Assembly: GCA_029259975.1 (NCBI GenBank)
Contig: JAJDEE010000033.1
Coordinates: 1-7,433, forward strand
DNA: 7,433 bases
DNA from: Planctomycetota bacterium
GTDB taxonomy: Bacteria; Planctomycetota; Planctomycetia; Pirellulales; Lacipirellulaceae
Direction of reading: 5' to 3'
Of the stretch, positions 5,781 to 7,433 are shown piece by piece (positions within the stretch are counted from its first letter, which is position 1; each line of letters begins with the position of its first letter). The notes under the pieces are model-generated. The model made no database searches, was not told the DNA's origin, and saw only the letters and a list, made by a program, of their open reading frames with translations. The translations under genes were made by a program, and so were the position numbers.

Positions 5781-6359
5781 CTATAGCCCGCTCGTCAGTA
5801 ACTTGGACGTTCCAGACGTTTCATCGGCCCTCGACACATCGACTACGAATTCGCCGGCCAGAAAGTTACGGCCTAGCAACATCGAGAAGCTCATGCGTGA
5901 ACGGTCGTTTAGTGAAACGAGTACTTCACGCTCGACTCCGGCGCAGGTGAGCGTCATTGGCACCAAGTAGCGTGTCTCTTCGCCTTCTGAAGTGGTAATG
6001 AGGCGGACTTCGGCGATGGGGCGTTCTAGCCATTGCGATTCGCTTTGGCGATTCTCAATGCGAAAACGAATCGTCTTGCCGATGTTGTCTTCCATAAACC
6101 TCGAACCGTTGAGAACCACTTTTTCGGCTGTATGCAACGAGCAGGTTTGCGCTCCGGTGTCGACACGTGCGAGAAACAGCATATCTATTTCAGCTTCGCC
6201 AACCGTTACGACTGAACCAAGGACGCGTTTGGCGGGCGCTTTGGTCTTGCTTGTAGCCAACGAAGCGTTTTCGACTGGTACACTCGTTAGCAATCCTCCC
6301 AGAGTAGACATTGCCAGCAGCAAAATCAGGCCGACGACAGCTTTGATGTTGGTATCCAT
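5781..6359 (-). CDS. Membrane-anchored RimB-like retropepsin-fold protease (Zn_protease / PF05618 type)
   Basis: A 192-residue protein. Residues 7-26 form a hydrophobic segment (AVVGLILLLAMSTLGGLLTS) after a short N-terminus with Lys6, so a signal peptide or membrane anchor; the rest would lie outside the cytoplasm. The domain from about 45 matches the 'ATP-dependent zinc protease' family, now understood as retropepsin-like aspartic proteases: the catalytic DTGAQTCSLHT (D67), the RYLVPMTLTC strand and the late MLLGRNFLAGEFVVDVSR. RimB relatives of this family act in polyglutamate trimming with RimK, but no rimK gene is visible here, so the substrate is unknown. The ATG at 6359 is preceded by GGGAGGT about 12 nt upstream; a TTG at 6404 is a weaker option. 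It converges on the methyltransferase gene with an 11-nt gap. Confidence 0.9.
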   Translation of the reverse strand: MDTNIKAVVGLILLLAMSTLGGLLTSVPVENASLATSKTKAPAKRVLGSVVTVGEAEIDMLFLARVDTGAQTCSLHTAEKVVLNGSRFMEDNIGKTIRFRIENRQSESQWLERPIAEVRLITTSEGEETRYLVPMTLTCAGVEREVLVSLNDRSRMSFSMLLGRNFLAGEFVVDVSRADETSGTSKLLTSGL

Positions 6360-6495
6360 AGATTCAATTATACCTCCCACCAAATGCGGGGGGTGCCCGA
6401 ACAAGAGAAAACTGCTTGAATTACAGTTGTCCTAGCCCTAGAGCCAGTGCTACTAAGCAGTTAGGTGCAATCGGTAGTTTCGTATTTTATCCTTA

Positions 6496-6515
6496 CTTAC
6501 TGCCAAGGCAGTGAG
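6496..6515. repeat. Near-perfect inverted repeat ACTGCC-AA-GGCAGT
   Basis: ACTGCC (6499-6504) and GGCAGT (6507-6512) are exact reverse complements. With one G-T pair the arms extend to 9 nt (6496-6515). On the + strand ATTATTT follows, but no + strand gene precedes it, so an operator is as likely as a terminator. Confidence 0.45.
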
Positions 6516-6650
6516 ATTATTTCGCTTCTCTACGGCTTATTCTTCAAGAGCTAAAAAATCCACTGTCGTCGTATTGCACAAAGAATTTCGTCTGTCGACT
6601 GTCTGCCAACTTGGGCGTTTTGCTTAAAAAAGATGCGACTTTGATAATTC

Positions 6651-6688
6651 AGGGTCTATCACCCTAACAAGGTGAAAGAAGAGTCACC
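6651..6688 (-). repeat. Overlapping inverted repeats downstream of the regulator gene
   Basis: Three 5-bp pairings overlap: AGGGT 6651-6655 with ACCCT 6661-6665; TCACC 6659-6663 with GGTGA 6671-6675; the same GGTGA with TCACC 6684-6688. They begin 46 nt past the stop of the regulator gene on the - strand, and a run of six T lies further on at about 6626-6631. They may form its transcription end, though the T-run is too far from the stem for a textbook terminator. Confidence 0.4.
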
Positions 6689-6733
6689 CGTAAACACCGA
6701 TAGAGCATCATTGTTTACTGCCAATCTGCGAAC

Positions 6734-7288
6734 TTATTCGACCGTTGTCACGCGGCGAAATAATAGCTTCACAAAATCGCGCATCAAATCGGCTTCGTTG
6801 CTTTCCATCACCACAGCCACCTGATACATCAACTCACGCCGTTCGTTCATTGAGCGGACCACCGTTAAAGTACCTTCCTCGGTCAACTCACCACCAACGG
6901 CCATGCGGCTGAAAAGCTCATTGAAATCGGCGGCAGTCCAGTGCTCGAATAACTCGGGGTGAACATCAACGACTTTGGTGGCGACGGGATTGGTTGCTGC
7001 GTCGAATGTTGTTGGCGAAATTTCAGCAGAACTAAGCCCAGTATCATTGGTCTGAAAAGGATCCTGGAATAGCTCGTCCGTATCGACGCCCAAGCCGTTG
7101 GCCAGTTTATGCAGTGTGCGGGCATGAGGCCGAGTAACGCCCTGGAGGATACTGCGCACCGTTCGTTCATCTAGGCCGGTGGCCTTCACGACCTCGACTT
7201 GTGTCATGTTCAGCCTCGCCATCAGTCGCCGGACATTAGCCCCATGAAGCGTGCGTAGATCCGTTGATTGAGTCGAGGATTGCGGCAT
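6734..7288 (-). CDS. XRE-family helix-turn-helix transcriptional regulator
   Basis: A 184-residue DNA-binding protein. Residues 15-70 are a Cro/C1-type helix-turn-helix domain: HGANVRRLMARLNMTQ, then VVKATGLDERTVRSIL as the turn and recognition helix, then RPHARTLHKLANGLGV, ending in DTDELFQDPF. After a polar linker (about 78-105), a mainly helical C-terminal domain (106-184) includes FEHWTAADFNELFSRMAVGGEL and ends DFVKLLFRRVTTVE. That domain is probably for oligomerisation or signal sensing; I do not recognise a ligand motif. The ATG at 7288 is preferred because the predicted promoter would leave a GTG at 7327 with a leader of only about 10 nt, and an in-frame TAA lies just before that GTG. 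No ribosome site is clear for either. Targets are unknown. Confidence 0.9.
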   Translation of the reverse strand: MPQSSTQSTDLRTLHGANVRRLMARLNMTQVEVVKATGLDERTVRSILQGVTRPHARTLHKLANGLGVDTDELFQDPFQTNDTGLSSAEISPTTFDAATNPVATKVVDVHPELFEHWTAADFNELFSRMAVGGELTEEGTLTVVRSMNERRELMYQVAVVMESNEADLMRDFVKLLFRRVTTVE

Positions 7289-7337
7289 CGTTAAAGTGCT
7301 AGCTACTAGGGATGGGGCACGGCCCACTTAACAGGGC

Positions 7338-7353
7338 ATATACACGTGTACAT
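7338..7353. promoter_or_regulatory. Imperfect palindrome, candidate operator of the XRE regulator
   Basis: ATATACACGTGTACAT is symmetric about CACGTG (7343-7348) with a single mismatched pair (7340/7351). It lies upstream of the regulator gene and covers the place where the -10 box would fall for the TTGACA at 7373-7368. That arrangement is typical of autorepression by Cro/C1-type proteins, but binding is inferred. Confidence 0.38.
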
Positions 7354-7373
7354 ATACGATGAATGTCTGTCAA
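7345..7373 (-). promoter_or_regulatory. Possible promoter of the XRE regulator gene
   Basis: On the - strand a perfect -35 box TTGACA (7373-7368) lies 17 nt before TACACG (7350-7345), which matches the -10 consensus poorly (3/6). The exact -35 and the position ahead of the gene support it; the weak -10 suggests dependence on a factor or a different spacing. Confidence 0.35.
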
Positions 7374-7433
7374 GTAGTTCACTTTTTCACAGGTGTTCAA
7401 AAAGGGGCGTTTTGGCATAATGGGCGGTTTGAG

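Larger units (their letters stand above)
6360..6733. other. Gene-free stretch of 374 nt with several inverted repeats
   Basis: No convincing gene or RNA gene is visible here. The stretch serves as leader and promoter region for the protease (toward 6360) and as 3' region of the regulator (toward 6733). It is more AT-rich than its surroundings and holds AACTGCTT/AAGCAGTT (6410-6417 and 6455-6462, 8 bp, exact), CTTACTGCC/GGCAGTGAG (6496-6515) and the alternating TCACC/GGTGA repeats at 6651-6688. I found no clear -35/-10 pair for the protease gene. Confidence 0.6.

Noticed and set aside
6372..6390. TATAAT on the - strand just before the protease start, as a -10 box
   Set aside because: No -35 lies at 16-18 nt, and transcription would start almost at the ATG, cutting off the GGAGG ribosome site.
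7420..7433. ATG at 7420 with AAGGGG upstream as a new + strand gene
   Set aside because: Only about four codons are in the window and the spacing to AAGGGG is long, so it cannot be supported.
1..7433. CRISPR array, tRNA or rRNA genes, insertion sequence
   Set aside because: I saw no regularly spaced repeats, cloverleaf, rRNA signature, transposase or terminal repeats.

Overview
The window looks like a piece of a planctomycete chromosome, most likely of the Pirellulales type. This rests on recall of protein families: a UPF0314/DUF2585 membrane protein, a TIGR01777/DUF1731 epimerase, an unusual two-cluster ferredoxin and a beta-class DNA methyltransferase of a kind I associate with planctomycetes. 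GC content looks close to 50 percent and most of the cellular genes lack a clear Shine-Dalgarno site. No search was run, so the taxonomy is inference.

Left end (1-1660, + strand): a compact cassette that looks phage-derived. A possible gene tail (to 55) is followed by a long imperfect hairpin (88-148). Then come four tightly packed genes of 69, 130, 71 and 215 aa. Two of the three junctions are TAATG stop/start overlaps and the third has a 1-nt gap, and each start has a good ribosome binding site. The 71- and 215-aa products resemble small head-tail joining or head-closure proteins. No tail, lysis or integrase gene follows; ordinary chromosomal genes begin at once on the other strand.

Middle (1682-4719): on the - strand, a UPF0314 membrane protein lies 67 nt downstream of a TIGR01777 NAD(P)-binding epimerase, possibly as one transcript. 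A divergent intergenic region of 291 nt holds a CRP/FNR-like palindrome and a perfect hairpin ahead of a + strand ferredoxin (3594-3989). Facing the ferredoxin is a broken sugar-phosphate isomerase/epimerase gene. It carries an in-frame TAG at codon 104, and recognisable homology stops about 5 nt from the ferredoxin stop codon, so its last metal-ligand region is missing.

Right part (4720-7433): a promoter with good spacing (TTGACT-17-TACTAT) drives a solitary DNA methyltransferase (4858-5769, +). Convergent with it is a membrane-anchored RimB-like aspartic (retropepsin-fold) protease (5781-6359, -). A 374-nt gene-free stretch (6360-6733) contains several inverted repeats, including three mutually exclusive hairpins. 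It is followed by a helix-turn-helix regulator (6734-7288, -) whose probable promoter overlaps a palindrome that could be its own operator.

Apart from the cassette at the left and the possible epimerase/UPF0314 pair, the genes look like independent units rather than a pathway. I do not see a complete new defence or mobile system. The best leads are the phage-like cassette, the doubly damaged isomerase with a likely deletion scar, the ferredoxin's odd second cluster motif and the attenuator-like repeats near 6650-6690.
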